A DNA stretch of 64,000 nt from Lobosporangium transversale (taxonomy: Eukaryota; Mortierellomycota; Mortierellomycetes; Mortierellales; Mortierellaceae): assembly GCF_002105155.1 (NCBI RefSeq), contig NW_019028987.1:302501-366500 (forward strand). Direction: 5' to 3'. The notes beneath the pieces were generated by a model. It worked only from the letters and a program-made list of their open reading frames with translations, made no database searches and had not been told where the DNA came from. This document shows positions 1-11,908 of this stretch, piece after piece. Made by a program: the position numbers and the translations under genes. The first letter of the stretch is position 1. Every line of letters starts with the position of its first letter.

Positions 1-487
1 CGACTGCAGTGGTGAACGCAAGGAGAGGGCTTGCTACAAGTGCAACGAGGTTGGACACATCTCACGTGACTGCCCCTCTACCTCCTCTAATGATAATGGT
101 CCTGAGTGCTACAAGTGCGGCAAGTCTGGCCACATCTCTCGCAACTGCCCTTCCGAAGGTGGTTTCCAGAGCTCCAGCCGTAGCAACAACTACAACTCTA
201 ACCAGAGTAAGACTTGCTTCACCTGCGGCGGCTACGGCCACATGTCCCGTGACTGCACTCAAGGCGCCAAGTGCTACAACTGCGGTAACTCTGGCCACAT
301 TTCTCGCGAATGTCCTGAGGAGCGCAAGGAGAAGGCCTGTTACAAATGTGGCGAGACTGGCCATATCGTAAGTGTACCTATTCATCTCTTCAAATACTCC
401 AAACTGATACAGTGTTAAAAGGCAGTGAATTTAAGCAAGCATTGTTTTTCGTTTCTTTAGTCGCGCGACTGCCCCCAGCAGGCTTAA
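1..487 (+). CDS. CNBP/Gis2-type CCHC zinc-knuckle nucleic-acid-binding protein, 5' truncated
   Basis: This is the 3' part of a gene for a small single-stranded nucleic-acid-binding protein of the CNBP/Gis2/Byr3 family, which binds G-rich RNA or DNA and acts in translation and mRNA turnover. The reading frame enters at base 2. It shows repeated C-x2-C-x4-H-x4-C zinc knuckles (such as CYKCNEVGHISRDC and CFTCGGYGHMSRDC): one cut by the window edge, then five more, the last completed after the intron. The linkers are Ser/Asn- and Arg/Gly-containing, as usual for the family. An intron at 368-460 (gtaagt to tttag) interrupts the last knuckle, and the final exon codes SRDCPQQA before the TAA at 485-487. 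The N-terminus is outside the window. Family assignment is secure; the exact orthologue is not resolved. Confidence 0.9.
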
Positions 488-579
488 ATTCTCGCCTGAT
501 TTCTTCATGCCCTACTTGCTAGGCCTCCCAAGTGTTGCGAGTTGGAAGAAAGTACTATGAATATGATCATTTGGTTTTA

Positions 580-585
580 AATAAA
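580..585 (+). terminator. AATAAA, candidate polyadenylation signal of the CNBP-type gene
   Basis: An AATAAA hexamer lies 93 nt after the stop codon of the zinc-knuckle gene, in AT-rich sequence. Position and motif fit a poly(A) signal. There is no transcript evidence. Confidence 0.4.
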
Positions 586-738
586 TACTCATCCTTGAGC
601 ATATTGCTTTTTGAATATTATTCTAAGTCTACTGAATGAAACAGTGCTATTGATCAGCGATATAATGTCAGTTTGGATCTAATATGAAGCCCTGCTGGTA
701 TTGAGGCTCACGCAAATTGAAATTATTTCTTTGTGTCA

Positions 739-1690
739 TCAGAAGGCATCCTCCAGATTGTGTATTAGAAATAAGATTAAAGCTTCATTCTGGATTGTTT
801 GAGCAGCCCATGGTTCAATATTGGCAGCCTCAGCTGACCAAGCAGCAGTTGTAACCGTAGCGCCCCAATCACTACAAGTAGCAGGAGTCTTCTCACTCCT
901 TTCAACAGGTCGCCTCACCAAGAGTCCATGAACCAGCCAACAACCTCCTCAACAGCAAACCTATCGGCAGCAGAAGCAGTGACCTCTTCTACAGCATTCC
1001 CCTCAGGATCACCGTAGAAGAACATATAATCATGATGTCCCAAAGAGCAGAGTGGGAAATGGTGCCACGGAGGCGGAGGATCTCAGGCGTTATTAATCAG
1101 TAGGCAAAACCATTGACGTGCTTGGAAAGGTTGTTAGTAGAGATGGCAACATCAACATACTTGAGAAGAGTAAGTATTGGCGAAAATGTTAACATACATG
1201 TCCTCCTTGATAGCTCGATGATCATTCAAGAGATCGGCAACAATAATTAAACCAGGCTCCTTGAAGGTCCGGGCGATGTAGTCCGTTAAGGTACCGGAGG
1301 TGAAGCGATTAGTAATGGCTTGGGCACCAGTGCATGAAGCGAACTTAAAGGCAGCATGCTTACCATAGGGCAGGAAGAGATGACACAAATATCTATGGAT
1401 ATGATCTTCCTAATCGAGATACCCAGTTGTGCTAAAAACAACAACATGGAGTGCAGAATATCTTTCTTGACAATTTCAGACAAGTGTGCGTTTCCACGCA
1501 GAAATAGAGCTTGATAGCGACCAACACATCTCACGAAATGCTTTCAGCAATGTTGTAAACGGAAACGCTGTGTATATCACGGACATGCCTTACAAGCGAC
1601 AAGATATTTGTGGGCTCCCATTGGATAATACATTCCAAGTTCGAGATAGCTTGCTAATAACTAAGTTGTCTGCTTGACTGCTCCTACAAA
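739..1690 (-). pseudogene. Decayed intronless copy of ribosomal protein uS2 (RPSA/RPS0)
   Basis: Read on the minus strand in shifting frames, this stretch aligns in order with the cytosolic ribosomal protein uS2 (RPSA, yeast Rps0). Near 1390 there is DICVISS then [19 protein letters not shown], followed by [31 protein letters not shown], a shifted [28 protein letters not shown] around 1040-1100, and FFYGDPEGNAVEE near 1000. It ends in a W-rich tail (CSDWGAT, AAWSAEAANIEPW) at 739-880. Weaker N-terminal similarity runs to about 1690. Frameshifts near 1385, 1190 and 1020, and several stops, exclude a functional product. No introns are seen although neighbouring genes are intron-rich, which suggests a retrocopy (inference). 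The 5' limit is approximate. Confidence 0.8.
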
Positions 1691-1980
1691 AGGACAATGC
1701 ATCCTACAGAGATTCTTCCCACAACATTGTAGCGATGTTGTTGCAGAACATTAAACAATCTTAATTGAGAATAGAACAATCTGGTTGTCATGTTGTCATG
1801 TTTTTATCATTCCGGCGTAGAGGAGGAAGTCGATCGAGAAAACTACAAAAACTGTTCCTTTTTTATTTTTTTAATAGTTAATTGGCGAATATGCCCGGCT
1901 AACAGTTTTACATTATGAATTTTCTTTTTTTCTTTTTCTTTTTTTTTTTTTTTTTTTTTTTTTTTTGGATAGTTTGGTAT

Positions 1981-2089
1981 CTATCGCTTGCGCTTCTTCT
2001 TGCGATCATCATCTGAACCTGAATCGGCCTCACGCTTGAATCCGTATTTCTTATCATCAGCTGCATAGGATTTTTTTTTTTTTGGGAAG

Positions 2090-2124
<35 letters not shown>

Positions 2125-4251
2125 TTGGGTAAATGAATAAAAATATACATATAAAAAAAAAAAAAAAAAAAAAAAGAAATGAAATATCAAGTTACCTCTT
2201 TTGGCCTTTTCTTCTAGTGCGTCCCAATCTTCACCAGATTCTTCGTCTTCATCCTCTTCATCCGACCCGTCATCATCCATTGAAGCATCAGAAGAGTATG
2301 AACTCTCTGACGATGACTCGTCAAAATCACTCTCTGAAGCCTCGAATTCTGATCCAGACTCCTCGGACTCCTCAGCATCCGACTCTGCTGCCAAGAATGA
2401 CCATCCGCCATCCTTGTAGAATGATGCAGGGTCCTCTTGGATGGTTTTCATGATGGGGCCCCAGTTCAAGTTGACAGGTCCTTCGTAGAAGACAATATCC
2501 ATAGAATCAAGCCAGTCTTTAACATTATCTAATTGTGACACGGGGATTGTATTGATATGGATGGGTGTCTGGAAGTAATCTTTGAAGGCGAAAACCATAT
2601 CAAAGTTCTTCAGTCCAAACTGCACACGCTCCAAATGCACAACCTCGACATCGGCCAATGTAATAACCAGAAAAGGCGCTTCACTCAAATGGACAAGGCA
2701 ATCTTGTGTTGGCTTCAAAAGAACATTTGTCCTGAAAGGAACTCCATTAAATGCGAGGTCACGGAAAGGTACATCCACCTCGACCTTATTCTCACTCTAG
2801 AAAAACATAGCCATAAGGATCCATAAAAGCAGTAATATAAAATTAATCAGTCCCAAGAACGCTCTTTTTTTTTTTTTTTTTTTTTTTTTCCTCGTTAAAA
2901 GTAAGTACTGCGTGTGGATCTTTACCTGCTCCTGAATTTTTTCGCCAAACTGCTTAAACTCTTTGTTAAGAGCAGCACGGCGTCTGCGTTCCTCCTGCTC
3001 TGAGGCCAATTCATCTTCATCACCATAGACGTACTTCCGTCGACGATTTCCAGTTTCATCAAACTGCGCATCAGAAGCTTCTCTGTAGAACTGAATATGC
3101 TCCGTCTTCTTCTTTCCAATCATGATAGGATTCTTGAGCTGACAATGAATCAAAACAATCAACTCCCCATCACATGGCTGAAAGAATAGATGTTTGATGT
3201 TGTTGAACAAAATATCGATCCTGTTCTCGTTTCTGAGGGGCGATACATAACGTAAGCCATTCGAGTGGATCTCAAGTTCTCCAGGACGTTTACCATCCAA
3301 GCCAGGTCGAGCAAAGACATCGGGGAGTCTGGGCGGTCGCTTGCCCTTGATTTCAATCAACTTGTCCTGCTCCACAATGTCAGCCATCTCTTTGCGTTCG
3401 GATTCTTTCTTAACAGCGTTCTTTTTTAGCTCCAGGATCTGGTTATAAATCTCTGTCATTCTAGCACCATCAGCACTACGGAATGAAAGAGCGCGCACAA
3501 AATTGGCATTAGGATCGTCAAAAGGCTAAAAGTAGAAAAAGTAGAGAAGAAATTGTGAGTCTCAAGGCCTGCAACAAAGCATCCCTCTACCTTCCTATAT
3601 ATACTCCTTAGTTACAGACGATAGAAATAAAGGGGATTCTTACAGTGTCATCTTTCTTTCCTGGTTGTCCAGGTGTGATAAAATTGAGGCGAAGATAGTA
3701 GAATTCCCCTTCGTCGGTTTTGGTGGCCTTTTGCAATGTCGAGATGTGAAAAGGGACAGCAAGTCCATATATTGGCAGTACGATAGTGTCATTCCTATGA
3801 TCGACAACAATCCTGAGACTGCCGACCTCCTTTGGCAAGGCTGATTCTCTCTTATAACTCTCAAACTTGCGGAACACACTTTTTTGGTTGTCCTTGACTA
3901 AACTTCCGGCCTCGCCGTATTTCTCCAGACCCTCTGCTTGCTTCTGGTCTGCCAACATTTTTTGATGTTCCTTGCGGGCCTGGTCTTTACTCGCTTCCTC
4001 TTGCTCGCTACGGAATTTTGTATTTAAAACCGCTGATTTGGCTGCGCGCTGATGTGTTGGTGTCTCCTTTTTTACTGGTTCTTCCTCTTCCTCTGCTGGA
4101 TCTTTGAAGAAATAAGAGATCTCTGAATAACTGGTATCGCATGTAGTCAAGATTTGTGGTGTTTCTGTCGTAATTCTGACTGTGTCGATCAATAAAAGTG
4201 AATACCTATTCGGAACAAAAAATTGTACTAGTCCATAAATATGTAATTCTT

Positions 4252-4286
<35 letters not shown>

Positions 4287-6348
4287 ACAGATTCATACTT
4301 TTTAGATCTTTCGTCCGCGGCTTTCGGGTTTTCTATATCCTGAAAACCGACAGATACGCTGAAGATCATATCACGTTGAAGTTCTTTAGTGTTCTTGCTG
4401 CTCAAAAGGTAGCTCGATTCACGGAACTCAAGTCCGGTCTAAAATGGAAAATGAATAGAAGTTTTTGAGTAATCAATTTTTGTCACAATGGATGTACGAG
4501 AAAAAGGCTCAAAAGCATGTTAGATTAGTTGTTTTGCAACACATACACCGAAGCCAAGATTCTTGACAAATTTCTTCTCCAAATCAGGTCTCCTGTTTCG
4601 AATGAAATCTATAGCACGGTTGTAGACGTCTTTGATCAAAACACCTTCCTTCATGGCATCTAGCACTTTACGCTGTACATCCAGAAGGAAGTTGTAATTC
4701 TTTTCCTGCGTCTTGTTGGGATCGATGAGGAATGTGCGACCAATGTTTGAACAGTACGATCTATAACGTACACCAAGAGAGCAGATAATTGTCCCAGCAT
4801 GTAGCTCTTTATCATTAGAGACAGCTGATGTCTTTAAGTCGTAATCGCCTCCACTCTGAATGATAGGTGTGTAGCACCATTCCGGGTTCCCTGCAGCAGC
4901 CTATCAAAACCAAAATGATTATTTGATTAATGAGTATGAATATGAGTCGTCATTAAAAAAAATAAAAAAATAAAAATAAAAAAAAAAAAAAAAAAAAAGA
5001 CAAATCTTGCTAACTTACATCAGCTGGGAACTTTAGTCGTTTATACATCTTTTCATCTAAAAGCGCGTCCTCAGTCTTTTCTGAAAATTTTTCATGTGTG
5101 ATTTTACGTTCCTCATCGATAATCTGGGTCATTTCTTCAATAAAATAGTTCTTCATCACAAGAGAGCTCAGCTTGGTAGCCATCTTGGTTGATCTCTGTA
5201 TTGCGTAATAGGATACAATTGAACAAAATATAAGAGAAACACACAAAACAAGGCGGAGTTAATGAGATACTAATATTTTCATCAGACTTACTAGTTCTTC
5301 ATCATCCTTGATGGCAAACACCTCGGCGACACCTGTGGACATGTCAACACTTTCAATTGTTTTCGGCGCGTTTTCTAAGGCCGCCTTCCAGGATGTAGCA
5401 AATGTTCCTGTCTGTGTGTCTTTTGCAAAAACGCCGACACGGTCCTAATTAAATATAGTTCAATGTGAAGTAATAGGTAAATATCACTAACCTGCGTTGA
5501 CACTATTGAGCTTTTCTAGCGAGCACTGAGCATATAACCGCAACATAGTAATGTACGCACCCCGTGCTTCATAATGATCTCAACCATCTTCTTGAAAATC
5601 TCTTCGTTTTGGGCCTCGTCTTTGCTGCGGACATGAATCTCAATGGGAAACTGAGGACCCTCCCATTGCTTCAGCGACTCAAGAATCTTGGCTGATATAA
5701 TAGACATAATATCCCAGATCAAGATATCCAGGCATCAGTTAAAACGTCTGCGATTTCTGATCTTCAAGCATCCAGCTTCTACTTAAAACGATACACGTAC
5801 CTTTGTTGCCTCCTGTGACAACATGTAGAGCATCAGGTGTAAATAGCATCAATGTCTGAGTAAGCTCATATCCAAAGAGCCAAATCTAGGATAGACGATG
5901 TGCGTAATGATACATAAGTGCCACTCGGTAAGTACAACTAGAATGTATCAATCCACCTTTGAGGAACAATATGGTCCTACAATAGTGTGTTATCCGAATT
6001 TGCTTCCTTAATTTACCTGCATTGCTGTGGTCTTCTGGTACATGTTGTCCTCTTCACTCATGTTACCCAGAATAACAAGAAGCGAGCCCACATTCTGGAA
6101 TGAGTCCTCGAGTCCATTTGATTTCTACTCCATATGTATGCAGTAACTATAAGTTAGTCCAATTACGTCAACAGTTGTGGCATGCATCCTGTACATGGTA
6201 TTTTTTTATTTGATTGCTTTTGTGGTTGTTTCTTATCAGGCATTGTAGTTGTGGTACGGTGAAGGATCCATACCTTCCAGTGGTTGACAAGCCCTCTAGC
6301 CCTCCTGTGGAACAGTCGAGCATCGATGGTGATCTCGGCAGCTGGCAT
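1981..6348 (-). CDS. SPT16: FACT complex subunit SPT16
   Basis: This encodes the large subunit of the FACT histone chaperone, which loosens and rebuilds nucleosomes during transcription and replication in the nucleus. The start at 6348 gives [20 protein letters not shown], matching the Spt16 N-terminus. About a dozen exons follow. The aminopeptidase-like domain includes [26 protein letters not shown] and [17 protein letters not shown]. The middle domain contains [19 protein letters not shown] and the PH-like Rtt106-type region ([13 protein letters not shown]). A long Asp/Glu/Ser-rich tail and a basic KKKRKR end complete it, as is typical. The total is about 1,000 residues. Introns are short and several carry long A or T runs (2090-2122, 2153-2175, 2865-2889, 4260-4286, 4978-4998). 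A genomic A28 (sense) lies 14 nt past the stop. Confidence 0.95.
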
Positions 6349-6537
6349 TATGATTGGTGTTTACGCTGAGCAGAACAGAGGGATTGATCGAAATCAGATG
6401 CGTTTACTAGAAAAAAATATATTTTCAGTCCCATTAAGGGGACTAGATTAACAATAAAACTATCCAATATTTATGACTGATCCCGGCTTCAAGAGATACG
6501 CCCAATATCCTCTTGGTGGGTCTTAGGCAGACTCTAG

Positions 6538-6812
6538 ATGATGGTGGAACGAAGATACTTAGGAGTGAAGTCCCACTTATGGTAGTGAATCATAGCAGGA
6601 AAGAGGTCAGTAGAGCAATGGCTATAGCGTGTTCTAGGTTCCAGCAATGATGTACTCGCTGGCGATATTCTTATTGTCGTCTATAAGGGCAAATAGACGC
6701 TCTATTAAAGCTTTCAAGCTTTGGCATAAACTGGCGCGTAGTTTTGTTGCACTCAATGATAACTACGAGCTTGCTTCTTGAGCATCATAGTTAGGGTCTT
6801 TGGTTAGTAAGA
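6538..6812 (-). pseudogene. Possible unidentified coding relic
   Basis: On the minus strand two overlapping frames look protein-like but are broken. The upstream frame reads KALIERLFALIDDNKNIASE near 6660-6740 and then stops. A second frame continues with TDLFPAMIHYHKWDFTPKYL at about 6550-6610 and stops. This could be a frameshifted relic of one gene or chance. I do not recognise the family. Confidence 0.2.
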
Positions 6813-7532
6813 ATAATTGGTATTTTGGATATCTGAGAGCGAGACCATAAAAAAGAAGTCGACACATATCGTTCTGACTTGATGATGACGACGACGTTCA
6901 ATTATATCTTTTTGGGCTCTCTAACTCTGTAGCAGTGGTAACGGCATTAACCTCCGAAAATGTATCCATGACCTGCTTGAAAGAAAAAAAAAAAAAAAAA
7001 AAAAAAAAAAGCGTTATTTCAATAAAGAGTCAAGTTGAAGGAACTATACGTCAAAATGGCAAAATGGTGGTGGGAGCTTAATTTGTGCCAAGTATTATCA
7101 ATATTTACAAAGATGATTCCTAAGAAGTTTCCTCGATGTAAAAAAAATTATCGGGCTTTGGTACACTGGTGAAAAAAAAAAGAATCTATCAGCAAAAACC
7201 ACTACCCATATGTATCCCAGAATCTCTCTAAAAGCGCGTCTACGGAGTTCCTCAAGTTCTTCTCCAAATCCGTTTTGCGTTTTGAGTCACATATAATATC
7301 CAGAAACCCGCTTTTGGCATAATCTATCACGAGACAAGGCACGATATCAAACTAATGAGAAAATTACAGGGGAAGTAAGAAAAAGATATGAAACAGAGCA
7401 CGGGATATGGACAAGCTGAGATTGGGCATGAATCTTCAAGAGGAAAGCCTGATGAAAGTAGTAAGGACAGAGATGCGTGAGAGAGAGGTGCGTTTAAAAA
7501 TAAAACAAAAGTAAACTGTATGCTCCACTTCG

Positions 7533-7623
7533 TTTGGTCAGTGATCCATATAATTCTTTCGACATTCCGCGACGAGCTACAATCTGATAAGGTTATTCAA
7601 AGATATAAGAATCACTGACCAAA
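7533..7623. repeat. Imperfect inverted repeat, 15-nt arms
   Basis: The arms TTTGGTCAGTGATCC (7533-7547) and GAATCACTGACCAAA (7609-7623) are reverse complements at 14 of 15 positions, separated by 61 nt. No coding content lies between them. This could be a very short MITE-like element or a transcript hairpin, or chance. Confidence 0.45.
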
Positions 7624-8059
7624 TGGGACGGACAATACTAGAAATTTCTTCCACGCCACGCTTTCAATTGTGGTAGTCTGGTTTTCAATTAACAGCGCGA
7701 GCGATATCCAGAGATCTACTAAACCGAGCATGATATTGCAAGTGCCCGACTAACTGCCCTTGTTAAGGAATCCGCAGTTATTCGATGCATGTATCATCAC
7801 GAAGCAAATCTGATGACTTTTATGTGTCAATAATGAGTGTAGTGCAATGACAAGGTTTTGGATTTGCGACGCACGCCGCTTAATTTTATATGACTCCTCG
7901 CATCGCAGTCATCCTGCATCAATTATGTTCAAACAATGAGAGGAAATGTGTGCTATATATAAATATAAAAGCCAAAGAACTAATTTTCTTTCTTTCTCCA
8001 TCTGTAGATACACCTTGAATCGGCCACTCAAAATCAAACGAGAAGACTATCAGTACAAC

Positions 8060-8841
8060 ATGGCTAAACAAGAATCTATCATCGCTTCTGTCACCAACAA
8101 CGAACGATCACCAGAAGAGTATGAAAGGCTCGCAAGGTCGCACGACTCTTACTCACCCTTTTGGTTAACAGAAACTATCCAGTTAGGGCCACTATTACCT
8201 TCAGATAAGGAATCGTTGCTCGAATATTTGAATGACTCGAGAGTCTATCAGTGGCTCCTTGGTCCCCCTTATCCCTACACTGAGAAGGACGCGGATTTGT
8301 TTATAAAAGGCCGTGTCGATCGAGTCACTAAGAATGGCACGCCATTGCATCTGGTTTTCCGAGATATGACAAAAGGTGGCAAGGCTATCGGCTCTGTTGG
8401 GGTGTCAGATGATAGTGACGACATGCTCGATGGTGATGATGTTGGGTAGGGGACACAACAAGATTTAGCAACTTACATTGTAGGGCCTCTGCACAGATGA
8501 ACTGTTAACAATATCATCTTCACTATCATTGTAGATATTGGCTTGCTCCAGAATATCATGGCAAGGGTTTGATGGCTAAAGCATTGAAGGTGCAGCTTCG
8601 CAGGGTCGCAATTCAGGAGGTCGGTAAACGAAAATTCAACGCACATGCATTTGTGGGTAATTGGGCGAGTCGCAAAACTATGGAGAAGGCAGGCTTCGTC
8701 TATCAACCAAATATGGAAAAGACAAAAACAAAGGACGGAAAAGAGATAGAGCTCTGGACTATGCGAATGTACTTGGATGACAAAGATGTAGAAAACTACG
8801 GACTCATTCCGGAAGCCACACCACTGCCTTCGCTAATATAG
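8060..8841 (+). CDS. GNAT-family N-acetyltransferase (RimJ/RimL-like)
   Basis: The gene encodes a protein of about 230 residues in the GNAT acetyl-CoA-dependent acetyltransferase superfamily; the substrate is unknown. Exon 1 (8060-8445) gives the N-terminal part with ESLLEYLNDSRVYQWLLGPP, a pattern common in RimJ/RimL-type members. Exon 2 (8535-8841), joined after an 89-nt intron, starts YWLAPEYHGKGLMAKAL, which carries the acetyl-CoA-binding (Q/R)-x-x-G-x-(G/A) loop of motif A. It continues with NWASRKTMEKAGFVYQ, the usual motif B 'N..S....EK.GF' signature. An acidic insertion (DDSDDMLDGDDVG) lies just before the splice. The ATG at 8060 was chosen because the frame upstream lacks similarity. 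Cytosolic location is inferred from the absence of a signal sequence. Confidence 0.85.
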
Positions 8842-8968
8842 GGGGGAAAAAGGATTGCATTGATTATGATTTACATTTCCATACTTCTCAAGGTTAAAAT
8901 AACAAATATCTCTATTATACAAAGGCTTTCTACAAACAACAATTATAGCTTGTGTTTTCTTGATATCT

Positions 8969-11166
8969 TTATGCATGTTGTGGGCCTTGACTCTGTTCGG
9001 CATTTTGATTACTTGAAGAAGGCAGCTGTACCTCATGTAAAGGTGGAATATTTGCTGCCATAGAGGACTCATGAAGCCGAGTGGATATATTATGAGACTG
9101 TGAACTTGAAGTAATTGGTTCAACCCCTTGAGCTGTGATTAGCTGGAGTGGGACATCCCCATTTTCATCCACCCGTACTGTCGTTGGGGAGAAAGTTGAT
9201 GATGGCTGTGCAAGAGTAGCTGCGTGATCAGGCCGTAGTGGTCGCCCGCGTATACGACCACGCATTCTGCCAATGAAATTGCCGATTCGATCGGCTCTGC
9301 TTATTTCATTATGATCATGTCGAGTCCTGGAGGCCGCCCACTCAGGGCCCATGATAAATCCTATTAATCGGTCATTCAGCACTATGGTACTTCGTCTCCT
9401 TGTATATGACGTATCCTCGCTGGCATTATCTAATGTTGGGGCTATGCACTCGTACTTACACAGCGGACACGTTGAGCTCTTACAAGTGAGCCATGGGTCT
9501 TTAATGGAACGAGCATAGTTTCTTACCAATTAGTCTAATTCAAGGTACCAAGAATAATCAATTCTCCATAGCAATTGTTGATAATGACCTATCAATACTT
9601 ACCAATACATTCACAGTGGAATTCGTGGTGACATGGCAAAGTACGGATCTCCTCCCCCTCCGAAAACTCGTCCAGGCAGATGGCACAGGTATCATTGATA
9701 ATTTCGTTTGCCGGAATAAATGGATAGGCTGCAGAGTCCAGGGTTTCAGCGGCTGCAAGAGCTGTGACAGACCGCATGGATCTGCCCGAGACAGAGTTGG
9801 TCCTCGCCACTTGCGGTGAGTGGCCACCAGAGTACCCATCACGCTCGCAAATATGGCCATCAGCTTCACGAGTAGTTTTGGAGTCATCCTGCTCCAGCTC
9901 CGGGAGCTGCTGAACATGATTCAATGTAGGCAATTGCATTGATGTTGACGCCTGCAATGTACCTGATACTGCTGCTGACCCTGAGGGAGCTGATGGCGTG
10001 CTTTGTCCATATATCCTGACTGGGAATTCGTCCAGGGCAGCCTTCTCGATAGTTTTCCTCATATGGATTGTTCCATTTGGAAGCAAGTCACCTCCTCGTG
10101 CCATTGCTTCCGCTCTGTATCGTTGTCTTAGGGCATACAATCGGCAATGCAAGATGACTTGATACAAAATTAATGCGGTAAAACAATAACGAGTGGTTAG
10201 CAATGCAAGATAATTTTTGAGGCTAAAAAAAGCGATGCGGATTTATATATATATATATCCCATCAACGCAGTTAGCCAACAGGAAGAAAAAAATGGAATA
10301 GACTTGAAGGATCCTCGTACCAGATATAGTGAATGAGACACCTAAAAGCACTACAACGACAATCAAGACGAATTCCCAGATAACCGGCATCCTTCTATCA
10401 GTAGACATAGAGATGCGCACTCGGGTATTGTAACTGGGACTGGTGGCATTATTTGAATTCAAGAGATAGCCTCGCAGTGTGAACCCCGAGTCGTACGATA
10501 CCATCATGCCAGGGATCTCTATAGGTGTTTCGGCCTCATCTGTCCCTGCGGCGGCGCCTTCAATAGATCCTTGACCTGGGTTATTGTAGACAATGGCGGC
10601 AACAGCGCCATCATTCATGGCTACAAGCATCTTTGTTCGAAACGTACATGCAGTCACTTCTGTCACACCTCCTCTCCTGATCAGCGCAACCCTTGGCAGG
10701 CCAAACAATTCCGGTGTGGGTAGTGTTGTATTGGCATCAAAGCCTGCTTCACATCCATATCCCATGTCATAGAGGAAACCCTGTGAAGCAGAAGGAGAAG
10801 AAAGATAAATGACCAATTTGAATCAGTTGATGAAGTCAATGGTCACTTTGGAGTGGCTGCATTGATCGTTGAAAGGATAAGGTAGGTTCCAGCGAAACAT
10901 ACAGAAAGGCCGTCTTTAGGGATGCCAGCGGTCTTTGCAATAGCTCCCACAGGTAAGTCATCGCCTGCCATGAAAACCTGTAAGCCATTGAGGCTGGTGG
11001 GTCTCTCTTTAATACTGACGACATCATAAGACAGACGAGCGACGAGGACTCCAAAAATATTAGCGTTGACAGGTTGTAGTATGACGAGAATGCTAAAGAT
11101 GAGGACTGTTGTCAAACAGCACGTTACATGTCGCTCCTGACTGCGACGAGGCCATAGCGACATCAT
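8969..11166 (-). CDS. PA-TM-RING-type E3 ubiquitin ligase
   Basis: This is a membrane-anchored ubiquitin ligase of about 600 residues in the protease-associated/transmembrane/RING-H2 class (like RNF13 or RNF167), which sort and ubiquitinate cargo in endosomes and vacuoles. Exon 1 (11166-10903) encodes a hydrophobic signal (CCLTTVLIFSILVILQPVNA). Exon 2 (10781-10321) encodes the PA domain (VALIRRGGVTEVTACTF; VAAIVYNNPG; IPGMMVSYDSG) and the transmembrane helix WEFVLIVVVVLLGVSF. Exon 3 carries CAICLDEFSEGEEIRTLPC and HHEFHCECI. Exon 4 completes the RING with DPWLTCKSSTCPLCK. All eight zinc ligands are visible. The tail is Ser/Gln-rich. The first of two adjacent ATGs (11166 and 11163) is taken as the start. 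Two phase-1 introns, one in the TM region and one in the RING, match the second RING gene at 25.7-27 kb. Confidence 0.9.
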
Positions 11167-11908
11167 AGTTGAAGCGAAGAAGACTGACTTGATTGAGTTG
11201 GCGTATATAAGCGTTGAAATATATACTGAAAAAAAAACGATGTGTACAATGGCTTTTTGCCTATTTGTTTTACGGCCCTGTGGGTTACACGGAGTCTGTA
11301 GAGGTATGGAAGCAATGGCGCTTTGGGAAAAAGAAAAGAAGTAAGAGTAAGGAGAATGAGGAAAAGGACATGGGAAAATGCAGACATGCAAATGCATTTC
11401 AAAGCAACCAAGAGAGACTGTGAAAGAATTCAAGTTCAGATTTATGAGACCTTCACTTCCGATTGAAGGTGTCTCGCAAAATGACGGGCTCTGATCATAC
11501 AATGCCTTAAATGATATACGACAAACTCTTTTTGTATTACAACAAAGTTACCCGAATAGAAGGTGATGATGCTGATGTGTAACTGCTGTTGATGATGATG
11601 ACGGTTGCTTGCTTTGAGTGCATAGCTTATGCATCATACACACTGAACAACTGCCCGTCCATCATACCCTGGTATGTTCTCAGTTGAGCACTGACACTGA
11701 TCGGATAAAATTTTTTTTCCTGACAAGTTGCCAACATATTCGTACGTTATGGGTTATAAAACCTGTTCTAGTTTACCCTCGGCCTTTTGCAGTAACAAGG
11801 ACAATATCAGAGCAGGCGTAGATTTTCAATGTGCCAGGTGGGATTGAGGGCGCAGCAAAGCATCAAAACTACATTTATTAGATGTATAAATTTTTATCTC
11901 TATCCCCA
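11167..11908. other. Spacer upstream of the PA-TM-RING gene
   Basis: This contains the promoter side of the RING gene and the 3' flank of the hydrolase gene. There are pyrimidine-rich segments around 11210-11420 on the minus strand. No gene, RNA or repeat is recognised. Confidence 0.6.

Larger units (their letters stand above)
6349..8059. other. Spacer between SPT16 and the GNAT gene
   Basis: No intact gene is seen between the divergent SPT16 and acetyltransferase genes. The stretch holds a possible coding relic (6538-6812, minus), an A27 run (6984-7010) and an imperfect inverted repeat with arms at 7533-7547 and 7609-7623. It must also contain both promoters, but I recognise no certain motif. 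Confidence 0.6.

Noticed and set aside
1-385. Long open frames on both strands in other frames over the zinc-knuckle gene
   Set aside because: They are Ala/Thr/Val-rich shadows of the Cys-His repeat coding sequence and have no family similarity.
1908-2175. Poly-A/T blocks near the SPT16 3' end considered as a retroelement tail
   Set aside because: No element sequence or target-site duplication beside them; they sit in an intron and the 3' flank of an intact gene.
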